Assembly: GCA_900766575.1 (NCBI GenBank)
Contig: CAAFVW010000130.1
Coordinates: forward strand, 1 to 28,506
Source: Lachnospiraceae bacterium
GTDB lineage: Bacteria; Bacillota; Clostridia; Lachnospirales; Lachnospiraceae
Length of the DNA stretch: 28,506 bases
Direction of reading: 5' to 3'
This document shows, one piece after another, positions 1 through 6,958 of this stretch. The notes beneath the pieces were generated by a model. That model saw only the letters and a list, made by a program, of their open reading frames with translations, had not been told where the DNA came from and did no database searches. The translations under genes and the position numbers were made by a program. The first letter of the stretch is position 1, and each line of letters opens with the position of its first letter.

Positions 1-125
1 ACTTTGCGAGGGTATTTTCCTCGCTTATGTACCGTTACGTCTGCAGCCGAACGCAAGTGTGTCAGCGTTTCTTATACCCTGCCAGTGGCTACGGAGATTC
101 GAAAATTCATTACCTAACTCTCAAT
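1..125. other. Non-coding edge region with hairpin-forming segments
   Basis: No convincing gene lies here. The region follows the stop of the minus-strand galactanase. It contains a 6-bp stem with a 7-nt loop (GCGAGG at 6-11, CCTCGC at 19-24), a second stem (AACGC at 50-54, GCGTT at 65-69), and a possible longer pairing between GGGTAT at 10-15 and ATACCC at 74-79. It may be the transcript end of the galactanase gene or part of a dispersed intergenic repeat. No clean U-tract marks it as a standard intrinsic terminator. The window edge cuts it off. Confidence 0.35.
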
Positions 126-2183
126 TTACTCTGCGATTCGGTTCAGCGTCACATCATCCAACGTTCCCCAACTGTTCACATTGCATTTGTATCGCACACC
201 AATGGTCAGGGTGCCATCTGTCACTTTGATCCCGGAGATCGTGGGATTCTGCCAGTCGGCGTAAGTGGTCAGCATAAACGGAACTGTCAACTCCTTGCCG
301 TCTGCGACAACATATAATTCCATGGAAGCATCCGCAGACATATCACCGCCCTGAGAGAATGCTGACAATTCATAAGTACCAGGTTCAAGATCAGTGAAGC
401 TCTGCTCAATGGAGAAGTCCATATCGGAATCTCCGGACCAGAAATGAAATGCAACTTCACCACTGTGGGCGTCCGCAGCCTTTACCTGATAATCGGTAGG
501 ATCGTTCTCTCCCGAATAATTTACGGTCCACATGGAAGTATCGGCCTCTTCAAAGCTGGGATTCTGTACATAATTCACGCGCTCCACTACAACAGCAGCG
601 CTGACAGATGTACCGTCATCCATAACACCGCTAATCGTGAATTCACCGCCGTTTTCCGTATCAATAGCCGCAACATCGTCCGCATTCCAGGTAACGGGAA
701 CCTGCTTGGTGGAACGATCGTTATAAATAACACTTACAGTATCCGGCAGATCCGGTTCTGCACCAATATTGCTGGAAATCGTCACTTCCGGAACAGTGTC
801 TATTGTCAGAGGAGCTGTAGCTCCGTATTTCAGATATTTAAACACATTCAGGGAAGCTAAAGGGTGGCCGGTGAAATCAAACATTGCCTGATTATCCCAG
901 GAGCTTCCGCCGTAGTACTGTCCGGCATCCTTCGGGTCATAAGAACCGGCGTAACTGCTGGCCCATCCGCTGCCGTATTTCTCCCAGAGAGAGGAATTGT
1001 CAGCATCCGCAGGTCCTACCGGGATCCAGGTGCCTTCCCAATAGAATACACCTTCCGCACCGGCTTCCACAGCCGCTGCACATACGTCGCGGACTTCATT
1101 GGCCTGTCCCTGCACACTGGCAGAGTAACCTTCTGCCAGATCGTCGGTGCCTTCTACACTGTTGGATGCACCATCACCATCTTCTGAGGTATAGCAATAG
1201 GCAGTTTCTGCCACATATACCTTCTTATCATAGGTATTCCGGATGTGTGTGATAGCGATCTTCAGATCTTCCATGGTTCCATGCCAGTAGGGATAAAAGG
1301 AAAGGCCAACGATATCATAATCAATTTCTTTTGCCTGTAATCCGGTAAGCAGTGTATCCAGTTTTTTCATATCATCAATATTGGTGTAATGAACCGCAAC
1401 GAGAATATCTTTTCCGGAGGAAGAAGATACCTCACGAACGGCCTTGCTGCCTGCAGCTAAAAGCTTCCGCACATTTGCCGGGTCCGTTTCACCGGACATA
1501 CCATTATTGATTTCATTGCCGATCTGCACCATGCCAACATCTACACCGGCATCCAGAATCTGAGTAAGACTGTCCAGGGTGAAAGCATAGAGGGCATCGG
1601 ATTTTTCCTCGATATTCATGCCTTCCCACGCCTTGGGAACAAACTGTTTCTTGGGATCTGCCCAGAAATCGGAATAATGAAAATCAATGCACACTTTCAT
1701 GCCATATTTCGTGGCGCGCTGTCCCAGAGTGATAGCAGTTGCTACATCGTTGTTGCCACCGCCGTAACCGTTGCCGTTCTCATCATAAGGATCGTTCCAG
1801 ACCCGCAGGCGGATATAATTCACACCGGCCTGTGCCAGCGTCATAAACACATCCTGTTCTTCTCCGTCGAAATTATAGTATTTCACACCGCTGTTTTCCA
1901 GGGCAAGCACCGCGGACGCATCCATTCCCCGGTAAAAATCATCGGAAATATTGGCGACCGGTTCTACATAAACCGTAGATTCTTCCGGGCCGTCCGGCAT
2001 AGAGAACATGGTGACATCCGATACACCGGCCGAAGTGGAAACCGTGGATTCTGTCATGGTATCCGTAACCGTATTGTCCTGTCCCTGACTGCCGCAGCCG
2101 GACAGACTTCCCATCACAAGTCCGGCGCTGAGGCCAAGAGCCAGCAGGCGCGTGCTGAATTGTTGTTTGTTAAAATACTGCAT
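126..2183 (-). CDS. Secreted endo-beta-1,4-galactanase (GH53) lipoprotein with Ig-like and CBM61-like domains
   Basis: This is a 685-residue extracellular enzyme predicted to cleave beta-1,4-galactan side chains of pectin (arabinogalactan type I). The chosen ATG (2183) follows a GGGAGG ribosome binding site and opens a lipoprotein signal peptide with lipobox LSGC (Cys30). A Thr/Ser-rich linker leads to the GH53 barrel (about 82-490), which starts at FYRGMDASAV and contains IRLRVWNDPYD. The expected acid/base Glu is in QIGNEINNG (about E224) and the nucleophile Glu is in VYVAETAY (about E326). A bacterial Ig-like (Big_4 type) segment spans about 495-550. The C-terminal 130 residues, from YVQNPSFEE, resemble CBM61, a galactan-binding module, which fits the enzyme. 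An upstream operator suggests LacI/GalR-type control. The GH53 call is firm; the CBM61 call is from memory of the family pattern. Confidence 0.93.
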   Translation of the reverse strand: MQYFNKQQFSTRLLALGLSAGLVMGSLSGCGSQGQDNTVTDTMTESTVSTSAGVSDVTMFSMPDGPEESTVYVEPVANISDDFYRGMDASAVLALENSGVKYYNFDGEEQDVFMTLAQAGVNYIRLRVWNDPYDENGNGYGGGNNDVATAITLGQRATKYGMKVCIDFHYSDFWADPKKQFVPKAWEGMNIEEKSDALYAFTLDSLTQILDAGVDVGMVQIGNEINNGMSGETDPANVRKLLAAGSKAVREVSSSSGKDILVAVHYTNIDDMKKLDTLLTGLQAKEIDYDIVGLSFYPYWHGTMEDLKIAITHIRNTYDKKVYVAETAYCYTSEDGDGASNSVEGTDDLAEGYSASVQGQANEVRDVCAAAVEAGAEGVFYWEGTWIPVGPADADNSSLWEKYGSGWASSYAGSYDPKDAGQYYGGSSWDNQAMFDFTGHPLASLNVFKYLKYGATAPLTIDTVPEVTISSNIGAEPDLPDTVSVIYNDRSTKQVPVTWNADDVAAIDTENGGEFTISGVMDDGTSVSAAVVVERVNYVQNPSFEEADTSMWTVNYSGENDPTDYQVKAADAHSGEVAFHFWSGDSDMDFSIEQSFTDLEPGTYELSAFSQGGDMSADASMELYVVADGKELTVPFMLTTYADWQNPTISGIKVTDGTLTIGVRYKCNVNSWGTLDDVTLNRIAE

Positions 2184-2207
2184 AAGTAATCCTCCCGTAA
2201 AACGTAA

Positions 2208-2237
2208 TTGCACAACCGATTGCGCATATATATTATA
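2208..2237 (-). promoter_or_regulatory. Galactanase promoter -10 with LacI/GalR-type operator
   Basis: On the minus strand a perfect TATAAT (2232-2237) is followed, close to the expected start of transcription, by the inverted repeat TTGCACAACCGATTGCGCA (2208-2226 as read on the plus strand). Its half-sites TGCACAA and TTGCGCA flank a CCGA centre, the layout of LacI/GalR-family operators. A bound repressor there would cover the transcription start. No good -35 was found. Its half-sites differ from those of the operators at 17462 and 19051, so a different regulator is likely. Confidence 0.55.
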
Positions 2238-2278
2238 CCACATTATCGCATAGCTTATATAATAAAAACGAAAAAGCA

Positions 2279-2305
2279 GCGCAACAATTTTAAAATAAGT
2301 TGCGC
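2279..2305. repeat. Inverted repeat GCGCAAC / GTTGCGC upstream of the galactanase gene
   Basis: GCGCAAC (2279-2285) and GTTGCGC (2299-2305) form a perfect 7-bp inverted repeat around an A/T-only 13-bp centre. The arms resemble the half-sites of the galactanase operator at 2208-2226 (TTGCGCA), so this could be an auxiliary operator with wider spacing. It could also be a simple hairpin between two genes. Confidence 0.35.
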
Positions 2306-2308
2306 AAA

Positions 2309-2337
2309 AGAGCAGCTATGACGTTCATGGCTGCTCT
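2309..2337 (-). terminator. Intrinsic terminator of azlCD
   Basis: AGAGCAGC (2309-2316) pairs with GCTGCTCT (2330-2337), and the stem continues through ATGA/TCAT with one wobble, leaving a 3-nt loop. Read on the minus strand, downstream of azlD, the stem is followed by a short T-run (CTTTTGCG). On the plus strand it is followed by AAATTTT. Position and shape fit the end of the azlCD transcript. Confidence 0.65.
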
Positions 2338-2387
2338 AAATTTTCAGTGAGTGTTCGGAAATATATATTGGAATTCAAAATACAGAT

Positions 2388-2687
2388 TTACAAGAATAAT
2401 TCAATCACAAATACTAACACGCAGCAGATCACAGACACCGGGAACAGCCCGGCGCCAAGCCATGCAGCGATGATTCCGGCAATGAGTGCCACCAGTCCGG
2501 ACACAGGGGTCTGGGTAGCGTGGATAATTGCCGGGAAAGTCATAACGGCCAGTGTGACATAGGGTACGTAGTACAAAAAGGACTGGATAAACTGATTTTT
2601 AATGGGTTTGCGAATCAGCGTCAGAGGCAGAACACGAATCGCATAGGAGACAGCTGCCATCACGGCGATATATACATAATTATTCAT
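2388..2687 (-). CDS. azlD: AzlD family branched-chain amino acid export subunit
   Basis: This is a 99-residue hydrophobic protein with about four predicted membrane segments and the typical AzlD pattern (AVSYAIRVLPLTLIRKP near the N-terminus, then FLYYVPYVTLAVMTFP). AzlD is the small partner of AzlC; together they export branched-chain amino acids or their analogues across the cytoplasmic membrane. The ATG follows a GGAGAC site and overlaps the end of azlC by 8 bp, so the two are translationally coupled. Length and order match the family norm. Confidence 0.93.
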   Translation of the reverse strand: MNNYVYIAVMAAVSYAIRVLPLTLIRKPIKNQFIQSFLYYVPYVTLAVMTFPAIIHATQTPVSGLVALIAGIIAAWLGAGLFPVSVICCVLVFVIELFL

Positions 2688-3417
2688 GGGTATTGTCTCC
2701 TTTCGTGTCCTCCTGCTTCACCGGGAACAGGATCGCAGCGGAAGCGGAGATGATTACGGTCAGCAGGATCGTTCTGGTGCCTTCCGACAGAGAAGAGATC
2801 CCGGGCAGATAATTACAGGCAAAGCTTAATGCGAAGCTGATTGCGACCAGTGCTGCCACAATTTTGCTTTTTCTGGCAGGTGGAATAATGATCGCCAGGA
2901 ACATGCCGTACAATGCAACGCTCAGTGCACTGACAGCCCTGAGAGGCAGTGCATTACCGGCCAGAATTCCGCAGGCAGTTCCTCCGGCCCATGCCGGGGC
3001 GGCCAGAAGAATCGCTCCGTAAGTATAATAAGGATTCAGGATACCGGGACGAGCGATCGTAATGCCGAACAGCTCATCCGTGACATCATAGCCGATGATC
3101 AGTCTGTGGAAAAAGGGGGTGTCCGGGGAAAATTTCTGTGCCAGTGCGCAGCTCATGAGCAGATATCTGGCATTGGCGATCAGTGTGATAATTGCGACTT
3201 CCAGATAGGTAGCCTGTGCCGCAATCAGGGTAAATGCGGCATATTCTCCGGCAGAAGCGTTATTTAACAGGCTGGCCAGAAAACCCTGCATGGGGGTAAA
3301 GCCTGCATGCCTTGCGGCAATTCCCAGAGAGAAAGAGACCGCAAAATATCCAAGGGCAATGGGAAATCCGTCTCGTATGCCATCGCAGAAGACTTTTCTG
3401 CTGAATTTATCATTCAT
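2680..3417 (-). CDS. azlC: AzlC family branched-chain amino acid export permease
   Basis: This is a 245-residue integral membrane protein with the AzlC signature region FPIALGYFAVSFSLGIAAR near the N-terminus and several later hydrophobic helices. It is the large subunit of the AzlCD exporter. The ATG at 3417 sits behind GAGGAA with good spacing. A minus-strand TATAAT (3469-3474) and a small leader hairpin (GCGCC AAAAA GGCGT, 3445-3459) lie upstream, so this is probably the first gene of a two-gene operon. The actual substrate cannot be read from the sequence. Confidence 0.93.
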   Translation of the reverse strand: MNDKFSRKVFCDGIRDGFPIALGYFAVSFSLGIAARHAGFTPMQGFLASLLNNASAGEYAAFTLIAAQATYLEVAIITLIANARYLLMSCALAQKFSPDTPFFHRLIIGYDVTDELFGITIARPGILNPYYTYGAILLAAPAWAGGTACGILAGNALPLRAVSALSVALYGMFLAIIIPPARKSKIVAALVAISFALSFACNYLPGISSLSEGTRTILLTVIISASAAILFPVKQEDTKGDNTHE

Positions 3418-3444
3418 AATTATGATTCCTCATCTTTCTGTAAG

Positions 3445-3474
3445 ACGCCTTTTTGGCGCACATCTCCTATTATA
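3445..3474 (-). promoter_or_regulatory. Probable azlC promoter -10 and leader hairpin
   Basis: On the minus strand TATAAT (3469-3474) precedes a short leader that contains a 5-bp stem with an AAAAA loop (3445-3459) about 30 nt before the azlC start. No convincing -35 was found, so the promoter call rests on the -10 alone. Confidence 0.35.
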
Positions 3475-3592
3475 ACGCACATTCCGGCAGGAGAAAAGGA
3501 GGAAAATTAATGAGATAGGCACAGGAAGCGGAGTATATTTCTGCATTTTTCACATAGATATGGAGTAAATCCGTATAGATGGTGGAGAGCAC

Positions 3593-4084
3593 ATGAAAAT
3601 GGAGTGGGAATTGTGGAAAAAGGAGAGAAAGGAAGCAGGGAATCACCGGATAAACTCCGGAAAAATCAAAAGAGACAAAAGGATCGTCGTAGCACTTTGG
3701 GGGCTATGTATGGTCTTGCTTACAGCCTGCGGTCTTCTTCCAGATGAGAACATCAAGCTCAGGGATCTGGATTTCACAGTGCTCAGTGAGGAAAAAATCC
3801 CGGAGGAGCTGAAGACGGTCATTGCCGAAAAGGGAACAGACCCCTTTGAACTGACCTATAGCGATAATCAAAATCTTTATATCAGTATTGGTTATGGTGA
3901 ACAGAAAAGCGGAGGCTACAGTATTGCGGTGGATGCACTGTATCTGACGGATGATGCCATTCATGTCAGTACCAGTCTCCTGGGTCCGGATATCACCGGA
4001 CAAAAAGAAGGTGCAGGGAAGTCCTCTACACCTTACATTGTGTTAAAAACAGAACTGTTGGATAAAACAGTTATCTATGAATAA
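3593..4084 (+). CDS. PrcB-like lipoprotein
   Basis: This is a 163-residue protein with a long basic N-region (about 30 residues, many Lys and Arg), a hydrophobic stretch and a lipobox LLTAC (Cys46), so it is probably anchored to the outer face of the membrane. The C-terminal half (GGYSIAVDALYLTDDAIHV, then TPYIVLKTELLDKTVIYE) resembles the PrcB C-terminal domain, first seen in a treponemal protease complex and common in Firmicute lipoproteins of unknown role. The ATG follows GGAGAG with 5-nt spacing. The gene stands alone and ends one base before the convergent LysR gene. The family call is by pattern and the function is unknown. Confidence 0.75.
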   Translation: MKMEWELWKKERKEAGNHRINSGKIKRDKRIVVALWGLCMVLLTACGLLPDENIKLRDLDFTVLSEEKIPEELKTVIAEKGTDPFELTYSDNQNLYISIGYGEQKSGGYSIAVDALYLTDDAIHVSTSLLGPDITGQKEGAGKSSTPYIVLKTELLDKTVIYE

Positions 4085-4085
4085 A

Positions 4086-4985
4086 TCAGTGTCCGGGATT
4101 AAGATCGCGTAAGTAACTACAGAATGTGGAAGTGGCTCTGCTCTGACTGCGGCTTTTATCCCACAACATTTTAACTTCTCTTGTGGGGAGAGGGATGTCC
4201 AAAAGCAGGGGAACAAGGCTTTTATCTTCAAAAAAAGGAGCAGCCAGCGGCTCTGGTACAAATCCGACACCCAGATTATTCTGGAGCAGAGGAATGACCA
4301 GATCCGCAGTGGCCACTTCCATGGCAGGTTCGTAGTCCAGTTTTTGCTCCATAAATACTTTGCGGTAATATTCATAGCTTGCCGTACCGTATCCCAGACC
4401 GATAATAGAATGAAGACGGAATTCTTTCAGTGTCATAGGGCGGTTGGCAAGAGCAGCATATTCGCTTCCTCCGGCAGGAATCTCCTGAAATGTTAATAAG
4501 TCTTCACAGGCGAAGCTGTCATTTAATTCAAAAGGGGTTGTTACGATTGCCAGATCCAGACGACCGTTTGCCAGGGACTTTAAAATCTCCGGAGTAGTGT
4601 TATTTTGAATTCTTATTTTGATATCAGGGTAGCTTTGCTGAAAGCTATGCAGATTTTTCAGCAGAAACAAATGCAGGGCAGTTTCGGTGACCCCGAGCTC
4701 AATGGTGCCGCTGCAAATATTTTTATCCCGACACAGTTCTGATTCTGCATCCAACAGGTGCTGGCATGCAATCGCCACATGAGCATAGAGTCTTTTCCCT
4801 TCTTCTGTCAGCTTCAGTCCTCTCGGTTCCCGGAGGAAAAGGCGGCAATCCAACTGTTCCTCCAACAAGTGAATGATGCGGGTAACATTGGGCTGACTGC
4901 TTTTTAAGACCATAGCGGCCTTGGTGATATTTTCGTACTTGGCAACATAATAGAAGATTTTGTAGTATTCAAAACTGATATTCAT
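4086..4985 (-). CDS. LysR family transcriptional regulator
   Basis: This is a 299-residue regulator. The N-terminal winged helix-turn-helix (about 1-60) has the LysR pattern: YYVAKYENITKAAMVLKSSQ, then a second helix around PNVTRIIHLLEEQLDCRLF. Residues about 90-290 form the two-lobed co-inducer-binding domain, starting near CSGTIELGVTETAL. It is divergent from the DUF1275 gene with a 187-bp AT-rich gap; LysR proteins commonly control a divergent neighbour, so that gene is the best guess for a target. The ribosome binding site (GAGGC, about 13 nt upstream) is weak. The effector is unknown. Confidence 0.93.
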   Translation of the reverse strand: MNISFEYYKIFYYVAKYENITKAAMVLKSSQPNVTRIIHLLEEQLDCRLFLREPRGLKLTEEGKRLYAHVAIACQHLLDAESELCRDKNICSGTIELGVTETALHLFLLKNLHSFQQSYPDIKIRIQNNTTPEILKSLANGRLDLAIVTTPFELNDSFACEDLLTFQEIPAGGSEYAALANRPMTLKEFRLHSIIGLGYGTASYEYYRKVFMEQKLDYEPAMEVATADLVIPLLQNNLGVGFVPEPLAAPFFEDKSLVPLLLDIPLPTREVKMLWDKSRSQSRATSTFCSYLRDLNPGH

Positions 4986-5172
4986 ATAAAAATAATATGC
5001 CTCACATATAAACTATATATTTTTAGTATCTGTCTGAGTATAGTATAATACGCGGTTGGAAAAAAGTAAATGATGCACAAATGGGAATAAATGTGATAAA
5101 ATGTAAAAATCTTATCCAAAGTCACTATGGCCAATACTGTAATCAGTGGATATCTGCAGGGAGGTAAGATGT

Positions 5173-5946
5173 ATGCAGCGTAAAATACATGGACAGATGT
5201 CAGAGTCCTTTCTGATTGCCGGGATATTGTCTATCTCCGGTGGTCTGCAGGATGCCTATACTTATATGTACCGCGGCAAGGTATTTGCCAATGCGCAGAC
5301 CGGTAATATCGTACTGCTCAGTCAGAATCTGGTAGACCGGAACTGGTCGGCGGCACTTCGCTATTTAAGCCCGTTAGTGTTTTTTGCACTGGGAGTTGCG
5401 ATGGCAGAGTGTATTCATATGAAACATCAGAAAGCACAGAGAATCCATTGGCGGCAGCTGGTGCTGTTGATAGAGATTTTGTTATTGTTCGGAGTTGGAT
5501 TTTTCCCGAATACACTGGACCTGTTGGCGAACGCTTTTGTATCTTTTGCCTGTGCCATGCAGGTTCAGGCATTCCGCAAGGTGAACGGATACGCATTTGC
5601 CAGTACCATGTGTATCGGCAATCTGCGCAGCGGCATGGAATCTCTGTGTGCCTATGGGAAAACGAAGGATAAGAAAATATTGCGGAAATCCGGATATTAT
5701 TTCGGTATCATTTTCCTGTTTGCTATCGGTGCGGCCCTGGGAGGACATCTGATCAGTTACATAGGTGCAAAAACAATTTGGTTTTCCTGTGGGATTCTTC
5801 TGATCAGTTTCCTGGTGATGTTCATCAAGGAAGAGAAGGAAGAACATCCGGAGATTGCCAGGGAAGAACAGGAAATACGGAAAAATCTGCAAAATATCCG
5901 CAAAGAAGCAAAAGATGTGGAACAGATCCTGGAAAAGGATCTTTGA
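5173..5946 (+). CDS. DUF1275 (YoaK) family membrane protein
   Basis: This is a 257-residue protein. The start at 5173 was chosen because AGGGAGG lies 8 nt upstream; an in-frame start 27 bp earlier lacks a site. It has about six hydrophobic segments and the DUF1275 hallmarks: AGILSISGGLQDAYTYMYRG followed by FANAQTGNIVLL, and later ASTMCIGNLRSGMESL. The C-terminus (about 220-257) is highly charged and probably a cytoplasmic coiled coil. The biochemical role of this family is not established. It is divergent from, and may be controlled by, the LysR gene. Confidence 0.88.
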   Translation: MQRKIHGQMSESFLIAGILSISGGLQDAYTYMYRGKVFANAQTGNIVLLSQNLVDRNWSAALRYLSPLVFFALGVAMAECIHMKHQKAQRIHWRQLVLLIEILLLFGVGFFPNTLDLLANAFVSFACAMQVQAFRKVNGYAFASTMCIGNLRSGMESLCAYGKTKDKKILRKSGYYFGIIFLFAIGAALGGHLISYIGAKTIWFSCGILLISFLVMFIKEEKEEHPEIAREEQEIRKNLQNIRKEAKDVEQILEKDL

Positions 5947-5996
5947 GAACAGAGACCGTATTCCAGTTCATCCGTGTACGGAGTGCAGGAATCCTA

Positions 5997-6623
5997 TTAT
6001 AGCGACATGCTGTATTTTCTCAAATCAACCTTGTTGTCAACAACTTCAACCCCATCGGCTCTCAGCCGGTTTGCCTGTTCCTCTGCGCCGCCGAAAGCAA
6101 AAGCGCCGGAGAGTTCCCCTTTGGAATTGACCACGCGGTAGCAGGGGATATGATCGGGGTCCGGGTTCTTGTGCAGGGCATTGCCCACGGCACGGGCCAT
6201 CTTCGGATCTCCCGCCATGGCAGCCACCTGACCGTAGGTGGCGACACAGCCTTTTGGAATCTTTTTCACCGCTTCATAGATCCGCTTCGTGGGACTGTAG
6301 GTGACGAGATCATAGCTCTCTGCGATCATGCGCCGGATATCCGCATCGGGAATGGTGCCGTCTAAGATAATGGTGTTCCAGTGTTCTTTGTTCTGATGAT
6401 ATCCCGGAATGACGGAAGGAAAAGTTTCCCGCCAGAAATCCCGCCAGGCCGGGTCCGTTTTCACGTTCAGGTGGATAAAACCATTTTTTTCATAAGTCCA
6501 TAAAAAAGCTTTTTTGCTGCCCTTTACCCGGACGAGCTGCCAGTTCGGATCGTGGAAGGGCATCTCGGTATAAGTACCTGGGAAAGATAAGCCGTAGTCT
6601 AATGCTTCTTCTCTTGTAGTCAT
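5997..6623 (-). CDS. YjbR/MmcQ domain fused to an alkyltransferase-like (MGMT) domain
   Basis: This is a 208-residue fusion. Residues 1-105 match the YjbR/MmcQ fold (MTTREEALDYGLSFPGTY, later HLNVKTDP). Residues 107-200 match the DNA-binding and active-site domain of O6-alkylguanine-DNA alkyltransferases: TYGQVAAMAG, RAVGNAL with the flipping Arg (about R144), and the active-site motif IPCYRVV. The alkyl-accepting Cys (C161) is kept, but the usual His after it is Tyr, and the usual EGV further on is DGV, so two residues of the Cys-His-Glu network are changed. It may be a slow alkyltransferase or a damage-recognising alkyltransferase-like protein. The ATG at 6623 has AGGGA 8 nt upstream; an upstream GTG is possible but less likely. 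Confidence 0.85.
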   Translation of the reverse strand: MTTREEALDYGLSFPGTYTEMPFHDPNWQLVRVKGSKKAFLWTYEKNGFIHLNVKTDPAWRDFWRETFPSVIPGYHQNKEHWNTIILDGTIPDADIRRMIAESYDLVTYSPTKRIYEAVKKIPKGCVATYGQVAAMAGDPKMARAVGNALHKNPDPDHIPCYRVVNSKGELSGAFAFGGAEEQANRLRADGVEVVDNKVDLRKYSMSL

Positions 6624-6690
6624 TTCAGTAATCCCTGCCTTTTTGCTATTTGATTGCACCAGTGTTTTACCTATTCCTGCATTGTTATTT

Positions 6691-6843
6691 GTAACTATTC
6701 AGAACCCCATTCGCAAAATCGCTCCTTCAGAGCTTTCTTTTTGCTCATGTGGTTACTTCGCCAAAAAAATTTTCAAAAATATGCTCATCCATGCAAGCAT
6801 GATTCGCAATTTTATGAAAATTGCCTTGGCTCTGAATAGTTAC
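6691..6843. repeat. 153-bp MITE-like element with terminal inverted repeats
   Basis: GTAACTATTCAGAACC (6691-6706) and GGCTCTGAATAGTTAC (6828-6843) are inverted copies matching at 15 of 16 positions. The interior holds a further hairpin (GCAATTTT at 6806-6813, AAAATTGC at 6817-6824) and a small palindrome CATGCAAGCATG near the middle. There is no coding sequence of its own. TTATTT occurs just outside both ends but is offset by 2 bp on the right, so a target duplication is not certain. The layout fits a non-autonomous miniature transposable element or a large dispersed palindromic repeat. It accounts for most of the gene-free stretch 6624-6958; I saw no pyrimidine attenuator in the rest. Confidence 0.7.
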
Positions 6844-6958
6844 CATTATTTTACTATAACGCACTTCCTTTTTCCACGGAAACATGGTAAACTTTTCCGA
6901 GAAACAGATAAAAACAGATCATGGGAGCGCAGTGTGCTGGCTTCAAAACGGAGGCAAT

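Noticed and set aside
5947..5996. Terminator between the DUF1275 gene and the convergent fusion gene
   Set aside because: Only a weak CCGTA/TACGG pairing with a long loop and no T-run; not strong enough to call.
6844..6958. PyrR-type attenuator ahead of pyrC
   Set aside because: No anti-terminator/terminator pair with a U-tract and no recognisable PyrR binding loop were found; only a short CGGAAA/TTTCCG pairing.
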